DNA of 64,000 nt from Fibrobacter sp. UWB11. GTDB lineage: Bacteria; Fibrobacterota; Fibrobacteria; Fibrobacterales; Fibrobacteraceae. The position numbers were made by a program, and so were the translations under genes. The stretch is taken from NCBI RefSeq assembly GCF_900143015.1, contig NZ_FSRT01000001.1, positions 434,001 to 498,000 of the forward strand. The letters run 5' to 3'. A model generated the notes under the pieces. It was not told the DNA's origin, made no database searches, and saw only the letters and a program-made list of their open reading frames with translations. Shown here one piece after another: positions 18,301-25,411 of this stretch (position 1 is the stretch's first letter; every line of letters starts with the position of its first letter).

Positions 18301-18459
18301 ATCGGCCTCAAGGGTTACGACGATATCAAGGAAGGCGATAGCCTCATCTTCTTCAAGGAAGTCAAGGTCGCCCGTACGTTGGAAGACGTTGCCCGCGAAG
18401 AAGCTGAAGAAAAGCTCAAGGCTGCAGCAGCCACTGAAGCAAAGAAGGAAGACGCTTAA
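15367..18459 (+). CDS. infB: Translation initiation factor IF-2
   Basis: GTPase that delivers initiator tRNA to the ribosome. From ATG 15367 the product has 1030 residues. Its N terminus has an IF2_N-type helix domain (about 10-60), then a long Ala/Pro/Lys-rich linker (about 110-240) and an Asn/Gly/Arg-rich one (about 270-390). A second IF2_N (TVGELAGLMDQMP) is followed by the G domain with GHVDHGKTS, DTPGH and TKMD, and domains II-IV. A TTG at 15352 is in frame, but the Shine-Dalgarno-like AAUAGG at 15355-15360 sits 6 bases before ATG 15367. The linkers are far longer than in E. coli. Its last base overlaps the rbfA start. Confidence 0.95.
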   Translation: MTNESQMKPKDWADAHGLKVDVVMKLLRDAGVAVRTHMSKLDMADFEKIEEAAAAEKQKQDARNKNLKRPTASESDSSASAPAKKKETSVATNKLGLKVSLKKGPGARKDAPKAVAKQDPKSPIAKPAAPAAVKPAAPAPAAAPAAPAVAPKPAPAPVAKPAAPATPATAAAPAPAANPAPAQSAPAPKPAAPAPAQTAPAKPAAPVAPKPAAPAPAAAKPAAPQPTMMSASTELKQPPMKAQVFKPDAAILARIEKSRQQAQAARNNHRPNGGNRNGGNGQGYTGTFGRLSNNGNGGNDNRNNNNNNRRPNGGNASSSSRGYTGRNGGFSSGSMQEAFNASNSNNQALGQNQNGKGNGKGQNGRHGNDKNRRSNTKDRQEMQREQQQEAVRQNVSRVMASLSKNPVKKVYHKDHSENNTGEEKKILKTSDFITVGELAGLMDQMPARVIAKCMEMGMMVTINARLDFETIQILADEFGYEAQLMEEYEEEALGIEEESQENLQPRHPVVTVMGHVDHGKTSLLDWIRKTHVVSGESGGITQHIGAYEVTTKQGKVTFLDTPGHEAFSAMRARGSQVTDVIVLVVAADSMVMPQTVECIELAKRENVPMVVAITKMDLPTANPDKIRAQLAERGVEVEQWGGQTSCIEVSARTGQGMDVLLETLALEAEILELKANPDTHARGAVVESKLDVGKGSMATILVQNGTLHVGDPFVCGIYAGRVRAMFNERGVQLKEVPPSAPCQVLGFDGTPQAGDELVVVEDEKTAREIASKRRMAARERDLRARKTVSLENSFNAKKEGTLSELNLIVKADVGGSAEALAASLEKLTNKEVRVNIIRKGVGTITESDILFATTAQAIIISFHLMPSLAVREMAQKEGIEIRNYRVIYDCIEDIKNAVEGLLKPIMREELVGEAEIRQVFKVPKVGLIAGCMVTDGEVDRTSHVRVYRNGIELGTTVVQSLKRMKDDVKSVARGFECGIGLKGYDDIKEGDSLIFFKEVKVARTLEDVAREEAEEKLKAAAATEAKKEDA

Positions 18460-18812
18460 TGACTCGTAGAACCGATAGATTGGGCGAGCAGTTCCGTGAA
18501 GAAATCTCCAAGCTCATTCAAAAGGGCTTGAAGGATCCGCGCGTGAGCACTCTCGCGAGCATTACCCGTGTGGACATTACCGAAGACTTGAGCTATGCAA
18601 AGGCCCTCGTTTCGGTGATGGGTTCCGATAAAGAAAAGCGTGATACGCTTGTCGGACTCAACAATTCCGCCGGCTTTATCCGTGGCGTCTTGGGCAAGGC
18701 TTTGAAGATTTTCAAGGTTCCGGAGCTCAAGTTCGTTCTTGACGAAAATCTCGAACATGCCATGCACATTGAAGAAATCCTTGCAGAACTGAAGCAGAAA
18801 GGGGAACTTTAA
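18459..18812 (+). CDS. rbfA: Ribosome-binding factor A
   Basis: Small 30S maturation and cold-adaptation protein; 117 residues, normal length. It shows the KH-type fold with the typical start (RTDRLGEQFREEISKLI), GLKDPRV and the DITEDLSYAKALVSV strand region. ATG 18459 overlaps the infB stop by one base, so its translation is coupled. Confidence 0.93.
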   Translation: MTRRTDRLGEQFREEISKLIQKGLKDPRVSTLASITRVDITEDLSYAKALVSVMGSDKEKRDTLVGLNNSAGFIRGVLGKALKIFKVPELKFVLDENLEHAMHIEEILAELKQKGEL

Positions 18813-19868
18813 TTGTCCTCTTCCGGCTTCGTCCTCTTGGACAAAATTGCAGGTGAAACATCTTTTAAGGCCCTTTTCCCTCTGAAAAGGGTCTTTTGTA
18901 CTAAACGCGTGGGCCATGCAGGTACGCTCGATTTGCGTGCAAGCGGGCTCATTATTGCCGCTACGGGTCGTGCAACGCGCCTTTTGCCTTACATTGAGGC
19001 GAAGGACAAGTGCTATACGTTCAGGCTCCACCTTGGCTATGAAACCGACACCCTGGAATGGGACGGGGAAGTGGTTAAGGTAGACGACAAATGCGTGGGG
19101 CGAGAGTCGCAGCCATGCTTGCATGGATATGACCGAGCCCAGCATTTGGGACTTGAGCAAAGCGAAAGTCCAAAGACGAGAGACGAGAGTAGTTGTCATC
19201 CTGGAGCCGAAGGCGATAGGATCCAGTGCGGAGTGCCATCGGTGACGCGTGCGGACCTCGAAGCGGTTTTGCCGCAGTTCATTGGCGACATTGACCAGGT
19301 TCCGCCGAATTACAGTGCTGTGAAAATCGACGGCCATCGCGCAAGCGACTTGGCGAATCGCGGTCGTGAAATTGAACTTAAGCCTCGCCGCATCCATATC
19401 GAATCGCTCAAAGTTGTGGGCGAGGGCAAGGTTACGGAAGGCTGTACCGGTAAGAGCTTTGCCACGTTTGATTTGGAATGCAACTGTAGCAAGGGAACGT
19501 ACATCCGCTCGCTCGGTCGTGATTTGGCTCGTGCGCTCGGAACGTGCGGCTGTGTCTCAATGATCCGCCGCCATCGCATTGGTAATGTGACTGTGGATCG
19601 CGCTGTTCGCGGGGACGCTCTTACGCCGGAACATTTGCTCCCTGTGGACCAGGTGCTTGATTTTCCGGTGGTCCGTTTGAATGACGACCAGGTGAAAGCG
19701 ATTCGTTTAGGAAATTGGGTGCCGTGGCGCACTCCTGTTGAAAATTTAAGCACGACGCCTGGGTCGGAAAAGTTTGTCTTTACCGCCGATAAAGATGGCG
19801 CTGTGATTGGGCTTGGCGTTTATGACCCGGGCCGCATTTGCCCCAAGTTCTTTTTAGGTGATGATTAA
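18813..19868 (+). CDS. truB: tRNA pseudouridine(55) synthase TruB with in-frame insertion
   Basis: Makes pseudouridine 55 in the T-loop of tRNAs. The catalytic Asp is Asp40 (GHAGTLDLRASGL), and the family motifs KCYTFRLHLG, QVPPNYSAVKIDG and CSKGTYIRSLGRDL are present. The 351 residues exceed the usual ~300 because residues about 91-140, between DGEVVKV and VTRADLE, are encoded by copy B of the three-hairpin repeat (19083-19226). The insertion keeps the frame and falls in a variable loop of the family, away from the active site, so the enzyme is probably functional. The start is TTG 18813, directly after the rbfA stop, with AGGGGAA just upstream. It abuts ribF. Confidence 0.92.
   Translation: MSSSGFVLLDKIAGETSFKALFPLKRVFCTKRVGHAGTLDLRASGLIIAATGRATRLLPYIEAKDKCYTFRLHLGYETDTLEWDGEVVKVDDKCVGRESQPCLHGYDRAQHLGLEQSESPKTRDESSCHPGAEGDRIQCGVPSVTRADLEAVLPQFIGDIDQVPPNYSAVKIDGHRASDLANRGREIELKPRRIHIESLKVVGEGKVTEGCTGKSFATFDLECNCSKGTYIRSLGRDLARALGTCGCVSMIRRHRIGNVTVDRAVRGDALTPEHLLPVDQVLDFPVVRLNDDQVKAIRLGNWVPWRTPVENLSTTPGSEKFVFTADKDGAVIGLGVYDPGRICPKFFLGDD
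19083..19226 (+). repeat. Three-hairpin dispersed element, copy B (inside truB)
   Basis: 144 bases homologous to intergenic copy D over its length. Order: GACGACAAATGC, GCGAGAGTCGC (19100-19110), H1 arms CCAT/ATGG around GCTTGC (19117-19122), ATGACCGAGC (19129-19138), H2 arms GGACTT (19149-19154) and AAGTCC (19166-19171), GACGAGAG words, and a terminal GTCAT hairpin (19195-19226). Its length is divisible by three and the truB frame has no stop in it. Confidence 0.85.
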
Positions 19869-20762
19869 ATGAAACGCGCTGTGACAATGGGTAATTTTGA
19901 CGGATGCCATTTGGGACACCAGGCGCTTTTCCGCACGCTGAAAGCGGTTGCGGAAGTGAACCATTTGCAGCCGACGGTCATCAGCTTTGAACCGCATTCC
20001 AATTACGTTTTGCGAGGACCGGGCGATCCGTTGCTCCTCACGACGACCGAAGAAAAACGCGAGTTCGTCGAGAGCCTTGGCATTGAATTTTTGGTATTGC
20101 CGTTCACGCATGAATTGGCAAAACTCCCGTTTGATAAATTTGTCCGCACGGAATTGATTGAAAAGCGCGAAGTTGTCTCGATGTTCTTTGGACATGACCA
20201 TTGCTTTGGCGCAGGCGGCAAGGGCAATTATGAGACGATTACCGCTGCGTTCCCGGAACTCTCGACGCAGATGCTTTCGATGGTGTTGCACAAGGGCGAA
20301 CGCGTGAGCTCTTCTGCCGTGCGCAATGCACTTTTGAATGGCGATGTGGACCGTGCGCAGACTTATCTTGGCCGCCCGTATCGCTTGTCTGGAACGGTCG
20401 TGGTCGGCAAACGCCTTGGTCATACGATCGGATTCCCGACAGCCAATGTGCAGATGGAACAGTACAAGTTTTTGCCGAAAGGTGGCGTATATGTCGCAAG
20501 CGCAAGGCTTTCGGACGGTCGCATTTTCCGCTCTGTCGTGAACATCGGAACGCAACCGACAACGCCCGGAACGCATAACCTTGCGGTCGAAGCGTATCTG
20601 CTTGACTTTAACGAAGACATTTACGGCCAGCACTTAGCGCTGGACTTGCTCGCCTTCTTGCGCCCTGAAAAGAAATTCGCAAGCATCGAAGATTTAGTGC
20701 GCCAGATTGGCATGGACGCGGACACCGCCAAGAATTACAACGGAAATCACTGGGCGGAGTAG
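19869..20762 (+). CDS. ribF: Bifunctional riboflavin kinase / FAD synthetase
   Basis: Converts riboflavin to FMN and FMN to FAD. The 297 residues hold the N-terminal adenylyltransferase domain with GNFDGCHLGHQ (residues 8-18) and SSAVRNAL (about 142-149), and the C-terminal flavokinase domain (GRPYRLSGTVVVGKRLG... GFPTANV, about 171-198, and NIGTQPT). ATG 19869 follows the truB stop with no gap. It is the last gene of the translation operon. Confidence 0.93.
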   Translation: MKRAVTMGNFDGCHLGHQALFRTLKAVAEVNHLQPTVISFEPHSNYVLRGPGDPLLLTTTEEKREFVESLGIEFLVLPFTHELAKLPFDKFVRTELIEKREVVSMFFGHDHCFGAGGKGNYETITAAFPELSTQMLSMVLHKGERVSSSAVRNALLNGDVDRAQTYLGRPYRLSGTVVVGKRLGHTIGFPTANVQMEQYKFLPKGGVYVASARLSDGRIFRSVVNIGTQPTTPGTHNLAVEAYLLDFNEDIYGQHLALDLLAFLRPEKKFASIEDLVRQIGMDADTAKNYNGNHWAE

Positions 20763-20766
20763 AGAA

Positions 20767-21339
20767 CTAGCACTTTTGTGCATGCTCGTTTTTTGCTTTC
20801 CCGGTGAAATTTGTGCTCGTTATCTTGAATACTGTTACGGTGGCGGCTTGTTCGGGAGTGAATTCGAACTTGTGCGGGATCGCGGATTGCGTGGAATGCG
20901 CGGAACTTGTGGATTGCGAATACTGCGCGGAATCTGGGTGGTGCGGCGCAGCGGCTTGCCGTTCCATCAGGAGTGAGAGGCCGCGGCATTTTTCGGCGAT
21001 ATCCTCGACGATTTCGGCTTTGCCTTGCCCGACAACGCTTGCGTAAAAGCGCCCGCTTTTGCAATAGGCTTCTTCGTGAATCTCGATGCGGTTTTCGACG
21101 CACATGCTGAATGCAACATTTGGATTTTTGCGAATGCAGTCGAGTTTTTTGCCGACATGCGCACAATGGAAATACAGTTCTAGAACGCCGCTGTTTAGAT
21201 TATATCCGAACGACAGCGGAATCACGTAAGGCATGCTTGCATCTGCATCATCCGTCATTGCTACATGACAAGTCGTGCATTGCTCGATGATCTTTGCGAT
21301 GTTTTCGTCGCCTAAAACTTCTCTGTCCTTGCGCCGCAT
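20767..21339 (-). CDS. NimA-like flavin-binding protein (PNPOx superfamily)
   Basis: The 190 residues show the pyridoxamine-phosphate-oxidase-like split barrel typical of NimA-family proteins: MRRKDREV start, then a CHVAM segment, MPYVIPLSFGY (about 36-46), HCAHVGKKLD (59-68) and NPNVAFSM. These usually bind FMN or haem, and some reduce nitroimidazoles. Near the end, between the MER helix and EFTPEQAATVTVFKI, a stretch of about 20 residues rich in Ser, His and Gln (SAQYSQSTSSAHSTQS) is encoded by degenerate repeats (20860-20945) and looks inserted. ATG 21339 has a GAGGT RBS. It converges with ribF, the ends only 4 bases apart. Confidence 0.72.
   Translation of the reverse strand: MRRKDREVLGDENIAKIIEQCTTCHVAMTDDADASMPYVIPLSFGYNLNSGVLELYFHCAHVGKKLDCIRKNPNVAFSMCVENRIEIHEEAYCKSGRFYASVVGQGKAEIVEDIAEKCRGLSLLMERQAAAPHHPDSAQYSQSTSSAHSTQSAIPHKFEFTPEQAATVTVFKITSTNFTGKAKNEHAQKC
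20860..20945. repeat. Degenerate short repeat inside the NimA-like gene
   Basis: Imperfect copies of a GCGGATTGCGTGGAAT-like word (GCGCGGAACTTGTGGATTGC, then GCGCGGAATCTGG) follow one another. On the gene strand they encode the Ser/Gln/His-rich stretch. Confidence 0.4.
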
Positions 21340-21450
21340 TTTACCTCAACTTTTTTACGCTGTTTGTATTTTAAATATAATCATTCAAAGGTGTTATAAT
21401 TCGTGAGGTCGCAATTTGCGACTTTACGGATTTTTAAAAGTCTAAAAAAA
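21340..21450. promoter_or_regulatory. Gap with near-perfect palindrome
   Basis: GTCGCAA-T-TTGCGAC at 21408-21422 is a 7-bp palindrome with a one-base centre, 29 bases beyond the SNF2 stop. It could be a protein-binding site or part of a terminator. A TATATTTA box at about 21371-21378 (minus strand) probably serves the NimA-like gene. Confidence 0.35.
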
Positions 21451-24400
21451 TTACACAATTGTGTTGTCCAGGCAGAAGACTTCGGCGAGTTGCTTGTCGT
21501 CCATATCGGCGAGCCATGTTTCGCCGGCGTTCACGGTCAAGTTGGCGATGGCTTTTTTGGTTTCGAGGAGGGAGTTGATTTTCTCTTCGAAGGTGCCTTT
21601 GGTGATAAAACGATGAACTTGGACGTTGCGCTTTTGGCCGATACGGAAGGCGCGGTCGGTGGCTTGCGCTTCGATGGCGGGGTTCCACCACAAATCGTAA
21701 TGGATAACTTGCGAGGCGGCGACGAGGTTGAGGCCGGTGCCTCCTGCCTTGAGCGAGAGAATGAGCACTTTGCAGTCCGGATTTTCCTGGAAATCCTGGA
21801 TCATTTCGGAGCGCTGCGTTTGTGTGCAACCGCCGTGATAGAAATGTGTGCGGAGGCCGAGTTCGCTTTCGATGGTGGATTTTAGCAGGTGCCCCATTTC
21901 GGCAAATTGCGTGAAGATGAGCGTCTTTTCGCCTTGCTCTTGGATAGATGTGAGGAGATCCAGGAGCATTTGCATCTTGCCGGATTCGAGCTTGCTGGAC
22001 TTTGGGGACGCGGCGTTGTCGTCTAACCCTTTCAGGAATGTGGCGGGGTGGTTGCAGATTTGCTTGAGGGCAAGAATCATCTGCAAGATTATGCCTTTGC
22101 GTTTGAACAAGGCGTGGGCATCGTTTGCCTTTTCGCTGAGGGCTTGCTCCATCTCGAGTTCTTGCATAAAGTGCTCAAGCGTTTTTTGATAAAGGGCTGC
22201 TTGTGAGCGAGTGAGTTCGGCGTATTCGTCTTGGATGATCTTATCGGGCAAGTCGCTGATGATGCTCTTGTCGGTCTTGAGACGGCGCAGCATGAATGGT
22301 GCTGTAATTTTGCGGAATGTTTCGGCGACGATTTGGTTGCCGTTCTTTTGAATCGGCGTTTCGAACTTTTCTCGGAATTCGCTTGCACTCGGGAAGAACC
22401 CGTGGTTCGCAAAATCCATGATGGTCCAGAATTCCATAAGGCGGTTTTCGACCGGGGTGCCACTCATCGCGATTTTCATTGGGGCGCGCATGCGACGGAG
22501 CAATTTACTCTGTTCGCTATCGGCGTTCTTGATATTTTGAGCTTCGTCGATGATAATCGTTTGCCATTCGTGCTTGTCGAGTTCAGCAAAGTCCTTGCGG
22601 AACGTAGCGTAAGTCGTGAGCAATACGTCGGCGCTGAACTTTTGCAAGTTGCGGCGGCCTCCGTGGTACGCAAAGAACGTGAGTTCCGGGGCGAACTTCT
22701 TGATTTCGACTTGCCAGTTGCAAAGGAGGCCGGCGGGCATCACGACAATGGCTTTTTTCTCCGCAAATTTGCCTTCCTGTTTCATCTTGAGGAGGAACGT
22801 AATGACTTGCAGCGTCTTGCCAAGGCCCATGTCATCGGCGAGAATGCAACCGAATCCGATTTCCAGATTCTTGTACATCCAGGAGTAGCCGCGCATTTGG
22901 TAAGGGCGGAGAGTTGCGTTCAGATTCTCGGGCAACGGAATGTCTGTTTCGGCACGCCAGGCGTCGAACTGTTGCTTGAAATCGCTCGCCATTTCAACCG
23001 GGATGTTGTCGCATTCGCCGGTGAAGCATGCTTGTACGAGTTTGGCTTGCGTGATTTCTGGAACGGAATCTTCTTCGAGGATTTCGTCGGCGTTTTCCGC
23101 GGCATTTTCAGAAGACTTTCCCGCATCATCCGCAGCAATTTTTTTGCCTTTGCCGTCTTTGACGTTCCCGCCAGACTTGCCTTCAATTTTATCGCGGATG
23201 GATTGCAAATCCTGTTCGGTAATTTGCACGTAACTAGACTTGTATTTTAAAAGTCCGTCCGCTTGTTCGGCGAGTTCCAAGAATTCTTTTGCTGAAATGT
23301 TTTCATCGCCGATGGCGATTTCCCAATCAAAGTCGAGCAGGTCTCCGGCAGTGAATGCACCAAAGCTCATGCTTCCTTGCAAGCGCATCTTGGGTTTCGG
23401 TTTTCCGATGTTCAAAAGGTTCTTTGGAATTTCTGTCTGGATGCCAAACAGTTGTAGTTTTTTGAGGCAATCCTGCAAAAATTCGAGGAGTTCGGCGCCT
23501 CGCATCAAAATCGGTTCGCTTGCACGGCGTTCCAAATAGGCGTCGAGCGGCTTGAATCCGTCGGCGATGCCGTTCAGAACACTCATGATCGAGAGTAGTC
23601 GCGAGTCGTTGTTTTCGAATAATTCCGAAAGCGGCGTGCGTCTTGCGGCATTTAGCATTCCCGCCGCATTCCCGGCAGCACTTGTTGCGGTTCCATCTTC
23701 GTCAAGTACAAAAACGTCCAGCGCTACATCTTCGTCCATTTCGCTACAGACAAAGAGAATCTGCGTGCGGCAACCGAGGCAAGAATACACCGAGAGCCAT
23801 TGCTGGATTTTCCCAGGAATGGCGTGTGCATTGTTCGCGAGCTTTCCAGAAACGCTATCGAAAAAGAACGAGAGTAAATTGCCGTGATTCGTCTTGAGTG
23901 GTGTTTTGTACTTGCGCGCGAATTTCAGAAGCTGCGAGATGAACAGCGAAAGAATATGTTCGGCGGGTTCCGCGATTTCGAAGAAGGATTCTTCTTTGCT
24001 TGTCCACGCGAGTTCTCGCGGGGCGGTGACTTCGAGGTCTGCGACAATGTACAGAATCTCGGGGAGCATTTCGGCGGGGAGCCAGCGCATCTGCGCTACG
24101 TCTTTCCCGATCCAAAAAACTTGCGGATAAATCGCTCCGGTGCGCACAAGGTAAAACGCCACTTGCAACATCAAGTGCAAGTAACGCACGGAGTAATGGT
24201 GCCACGAAAAATTCCCAGCGCTCAGGCAGCAAAGTGCGCCCATCACGTTTGTGACTGTGAGATTGCTATTGATGACTTTGTCGGCCATGGACTGCTCGAA
24301 ATTCCAATGCCATCCGGGCTTGTGGAACAGTCGCAGTTGCTCGTTTTCCATCAAGAACGTCTTTGCGTTATTCACGCGGAATTGTTCTGAGAAAGCGTCA

Positions 24401-25308
24401 AAATTTTCGAAGTCGGTAAAGAACTTGTGGCACGATTCTAGTTCGTCGGTAAAACTCTTGCGGAAATTCCCGGCGGGGCAGAACTTCGGGAAGTTTTGCA
24501 ACATCGCGGGCAGAATATGTGAGTAGTCTTTCCAGCTCTTGAAATCGAATGTCGGCAGTTGCTTGGGCGGAATGCTGTTTTGCGATTCGCGGCCCGAGCC
24601 TTTATACCCACCAAATAAACTAGCGCTCGCATCTTCTGCGTGAGAAAGTTCGGCGGCGTTTTGTGCTTCGTGTTCGTCACTATCCCCGGCGGCAGTTTCG
24701 ATAGCAGATGCGTTTTCGGCGCTTGAGCCTACAAGTCTTGTCGCCTTGCTGAACGACCTCACGAGATTAGTTTCGCTGGGCGCTTCCATTTCCATCGCAT
24801 CCGGCTTGTAGTCCTTGATAAATTCCAGGTCGAGCCCGTGAATTTTGAAAAGGATGTTCGGTTCCTTGTCCGCCTGTTCTGCGATTTTCAAAAATGTGGC
24901 AACGAGGTATTTGCACGGGCGTTCATCGCGACAATCGCAACCCATGTTGACCTTGGCCGGATCGTCAAAAAGTTGGAGCCCGCTTTTGCTCATCAAAAGC
25001 TCGAGCGACGGGCTTAACGCCTTGTTGTTTAAAGCCAAAAGTTCCGCAGGCTGCTGCTTCAAAAAGCTCACGAAGATTTCGGAAGATTCTTTAGAAAATT
25101 TCGGGAAGACGATGTAGTTGTTATGGAGCCCGCCATTCGGGCCTTTCACCACGGAAATCACGCGGTTATCGACGATGTCGATGCTTGTGACCTGGCCACG
25201 TGCGGCAAACTTGAGCCCCTGCAAAACAGCCTGCTCGCTTGCGGTTGCGAGAATTGAACTCAACCACTTGTTTGCCCACCAAGTCTTTTCATAACTTCCA
25301 AAATCCAT
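21451..25308 (-). CDS. SWIM/SNF2 family DNA-dependent ATPase
   Basis: The 1285-residue protein belongs to the SWI2/SNF2 (RapA/HepA-like) group that remodels nucleic acid-protein complexes using ATP. The N-terminal region has a SWIM-like zinc site (CDCRDERPCKY, residues 124-134) in which the final His of CxCx(n)CxH is Tyr. Motif I (ADDMGLGKT) lies near residue 820, motif II is DEAQ (near 920), motif III SGTPVENR (about 950), and the C-terminal helicase half has FTQFAEM, LKAGGTGLNLV (about 1190) and DRAFRIGQ. No methylase, nuclease or defence gene is adjacent. ATG 25308 has a TATATTTG box 5 bases upstream and no RBS; a longer frame to 25335 is less likely. Confidence 0.85.
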   Translation of the reverse strand: MDFGSYEKTWWANKWLSSILATASEQAVLQGLKFAARGQVTSIDIVDNRVISVVKGPNGGLHNNYIVFPKFSKESSEIFVSFLKQQPAELLALNNKALSPSLELLMSKSGLQLFDDPAKVNMGCDCRDERPCKYLVATFLKIAEQADKEPNILFKIHGLDLEFIKDYKPDAMEMEAPSETNLVRSFSKATRLVGSSAENASAIETAAGDSDEHEAQNAAELSHAEDASASLFGGYKGSGRESQNSIPPKQLPTFDFKSWKDYSHILPAMLQNFPKFCPAGNFRKSFTDELESCHKFFTDFENFDAFSEQFRVNNAKTFLMENEQLRLFHKPGWHWNFEQSMADKVINSNLTVTNVMGALCCLSAGNFSWHHYSVRYLHLMLQVAFYLVRTGAIYPQVFWIGKDVAQMRWLPAEMLPEILYIVADLEVTAPRELAWTSKEESFFEIAEPAEHILSLFISQLLKFARKYKTPLKTNHGNLLSFFFDSVSGKLANNAHAIPGKIQQWLSVYSCLGCRTQILFVCSEMDEDVALDVFVLDEDGTATSAAGNAAGMLNAARRTPLSELFENNDSRLLSIMSVLNGIADGFKPLDAYLERRASEPILMRGAELLEFLQDCLKKLQLFGIQTEIPKNLLNIGKPKPKMRLQGSMSFGAFTAGDLLDFDWEIAIGDENISAKEFLELAEQADGLLKYKSSYVQITEQDLQSIRDKIEGKSGGNVKDGKGKKIAADDAGKSSENAAENADEILEEDSVPEITQAKLVQACFTGECDNIPVEMASDFKQQFDAWRAETDIPLPENLNATLRPYQMRGYSWMYKNLEIGFGCILADDMGLGKTLQVITFLLKMKQEGKFAEKKAIVVMPAGLLCNWQVEIKKFAPELTFFAYHGGRRNLQKFSADVLLTTYATFRKDFAELDKHEWQTIIIDEAQNIKNADSEQSKLLRRMRAPMKIAMSGTPVENRLMEFWTIMDFANHGFFPSASEFREKFETPIQKNGNQIVAETFRKITAPFMLRRLKTDKSIISDLPDKIIQDEYAELTRSQAALYQKTLEHFMQELEMEQALSEKANDAHALFKRKGIILQMILALKQICNHPATFLKGLDDNAASPKSSKLESGKMQMLLDLLTSIQEQGEKTLIFTQFAEMGHLLKSTIESELGLRTHFYHGGCTQTQRSEMIQDFQENPDCKVLILSLKAGGTGLNLVAASQVIHYDLWWNPAIEAQATDRAFRIGQKRNVQVHRFITKGTFEEKINSLLETKKAIANLTVNAGETWLADMDDKQLAEVFCLDNTIV

Positions 25309-25313
25309 GGGCA

Positions 25314-25321
25314 CAAATATA
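25314..25321 (-). promoter_or_regulatory. TATATTTG box, likely leaderless start
   Basis: On the minus strand it reads TATATTTG-TGCCC-ATG. The box ends 5 bases before the start codon of the SNF2 gene, and no Shine-Dalgarno is present. Confidence 0.55.
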
Positions 25322-25399
25322 ATAAAAGTGCTCAAATGAACAAATGAACGGCGAGCCTAGTCATGAGGATAAATAGAATATTAAGCATCATTTGTTTTT

Positions 25400-25407
25400 T
25401 ATATTTG
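25400..25407 (+). promoter_or_regulatory. TATATTTG box, likely leaderless start
   Basis: Reads TATATTTG-AAAT-ATG; the box ends 4 bases before the start codon of the FISUMP gene at 25412. Confidence 0.55.
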
Positions 25408-25411
25408 AAAT

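Noticed and set aside
18456-19397. Open frame opposite rbfA/truB
   Set aside because: No motif, overlaps two recognised genes in full.
21451-25308. Anti-phage (DISARM-like) helicase
   Set aside because: No methylase, DUF1998 or phospholipase-D gene is adjacent, and the gene stands alone.
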